From positions 1 through 6,580 of the forward strand of contig JACMJT010000418.1 in assembly GCA_014380505.1 (NCBI GenBank): a stretch of DNA of 6,580 nt, written 5' to 3'. This DNA comes from Hyphomicrobiales bacterium. Its GTDB lineage: Bacteria > Pseudomonadota > Alphaproteobacteria > Rhizobiales > Aestuariivirgaceae. Below are positions 5,801 to 6,580 of the stretch, piece by piece. Every line of letters starts with the position of its first letter. Position 1 is the stretch's first letter. Position numbers and translations under genes: made by a program. The notes beneath the pieces were generated by a model. That model did not search any database. It was not told the origin of the DNA and was given only the letters and a program-made list of their open reading frames with translations.

Positions 5801-6580
5801 TCAGCGGATATCGACGACGACGCGGCCCCGCACTTGGCCCGCCACGATTGCAGCACCAATTCCCGGCACGTCCTCAAGCTTCACATGGGTGGTCAGCGTC
5901 TTGAGCTTGCCCAGATCGAGATCGCGGGCAAGACGCTTCCAAGCCGCGAGGCGGCGCGGCAATGGTGTCGTCACCGAGTTGATGCCGATCAGTTTCACCC
6001 CACGCAGAATGAAGGGCGCAACCGAGGTCGGAAGATCCATGCCCTGGGCCAAGCCACAGGCAACGATGGTTCCTTCAGGATTGGTCTGTGACAGCACATT
6101 GGCAAGCGTCACCGAGCCTACGGAATCGATGGCTCCGGCCCAGCGGGCCTTGGCCAGCGGCTTCACCGTCACATTGAATTCATTGCGGTCGACTATGCCT
6201 GAAGCCCCCAGGTCTTTCAGAAAGGCTTCCTCGGACATGCGGCCCGTCGAAGCGACAACGCGGTAGCCGAGGTGGCTGAGAATGGCGATGGCGGTGGTGC
6301 CGACGCCGCCGGCAGCACCGGTTACCAGAATGTCGCCGTCAGTGGGCTTCACACCCTGCTCTTCCAGCGCCATCACGCACAGCATTGCCGTGAACCCCGC
6401 GACACCTGCCGCCATGGCGTCAGCACAGGTCCAGTCTTCCGGCACCGGCACCAGCCAGTCGCCGGAAACCCGCGCCACTTCCGAAAACCCGCCATGGTGC
6501 TGTTCGCCCACGCCCCAGCCGTTGAGCACCACTCTGTCGCCCGGTTTCCATCGTGCATGACTTGAGGCGCGCACCGTTCC
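5801..6580 (-). CDS. acuI: AcuI/YhdH-family NADPH-dependent acryloyl-CoA reductase, 5'-truncated by window edge
   Basis: Medium-chain dehydrogenase/reductase of the zinc-free quinone-oxidoreductase type. AcuI reduces acryloyl-CoA to propionyl-CoA with NADPH, detoxifying acrylate and serving 3-hydroxypropionate or DMSP breakdown. 259 codons are in the window; the frame is open to the edge with GTV before the first possible GTG, so roughly 65-70 N-terminal residues lie outside (E. coli YhdH is 324 aa, from memory). Family motifs: KPGDRVVLNGWGVGE, then HHGGFSEVARV, then GDWLVPVPED; AAGVAGFTAMLCVMALE; the Rossmann motif VTGAAGGVG (minus strand about 6325-6299); YRVVASTGR with LKDLGA; AIDSVGS; IVACGLAQGMDLPTSVAPFILRG (about 6067-5999 on the minus strand); and the terminal GRVVVDIR. 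No structural-zinc cysteine cluster is seen, as expected. A related quinone reductase activity is possible. It faces the small unknown gene tail to tail. Confidence 0.92.
   Translation of the reverse strand, partial: GTVRASSHARWKPGDRVVLNGWGVGEQHHGGFSEVARVSGDWLVPVPEDWTCADAMAAGVAGFTAMLCVMALEEQGVKPTDGDILVTGAAGGVGTTAIAILSHLGYRVVASTGRMSEEAFLKDLGASGIVDRNEFNVTVKPLAKARWAGAIDSVGSVTLANVLSQTNPEGTIVACGLAQGMDLPTSVAPFILRGVKLIGINSVTTPLPRRLAAWKRLARDLDLGKLKTLTTHVKLEDVPGIGAAIVAGQVRGRVVVDIR

Noticed and set aside
1..6580. Search for CRISPR, tRNA/rRNA, insertion sequence, integrase, attachment site or riboswitch
   Set aside because: By eye I found no direct-repeat array, cloverleaf, transposase or phage motif, and no long structured leader. 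The gaps are 30, 49, 123 and 4 bp, too short for most such elements.

Overview
The window is GC-rich chromosomal DNA with tightly packed housekeeping and metabolic genes, and it looks alphaproteobacterial. A Hyphomicrobiales-like (rhizobial) lineage is my best guess. The guess rests on the gene neighbourhoods (a histone-deacetylase-like amidohydrolase coupled to xseB; Sua5/TsaC coupled to a D-2-hydroxyacid dehydrogenase) and on a full CtrA-type box, TTAA-N7-TTAAC, in the one sizeable intergenic gap. I see no rRNA, tRNA, CRISPR array, insertion sequence, phage gene or other sign of a mobile region.

Layout. (1) 1-948, plus strand: the 3' part of aroC (chorismate synthase), cut by the window edge. 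A small perfect hairpin spans its stop codon. (2) 979-2192, minus strand, convergent to aroC: a two-gene operon, read right to left, of an HDAC-family deacetylase followed by xseB (small subunit of exonuclease VII). The two overlap by one base. (3) 2193-2241: a 49-bp divergent promoter region with a perfect 8-bp inverted repeat. (4) 2242-5412, plus strand: a four-gene operon in which every junction overlaps by 1 or 4 bases: tsaC/Sua5, an FAD-linked D-2-hydroxyglutarate/D-lactate dehydrogenase-type enzyme, a YpeA-like GNAT acetyltransferase, and a NUDIX hydrolase. (5) 5413-5535: an AT-richer gap with the CtrA-type box and a GANTC (CcrM) site. It precedes (6) a small conserved-looking gene of unknown function, 5536-5796. 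(7) 5801-6580, minus strand: the 3' part of an AcuI/YhdH-type acryloyl-CoA reductase. It converges on the small gene with only four bases between stop codons and is cut by the right edge.

How the genes relate. AroC makes chorismate for aromatic compounds. XseB belongs to DNA repair. TsaC makes threonylcarbamoyl-AMP for tRNA t6A modification. The FAD enzyme oxidises a D-2-hydroxyacid. AcuI reduces acryloyl-CoA. They do not form one pathway. What links them is close packing and translational coupling within each operon. I find no convincing new multi-gene system. The most useful leads are the candidate CtrA-controlled unknown gene and the inverted repeat between the two divergent operons.
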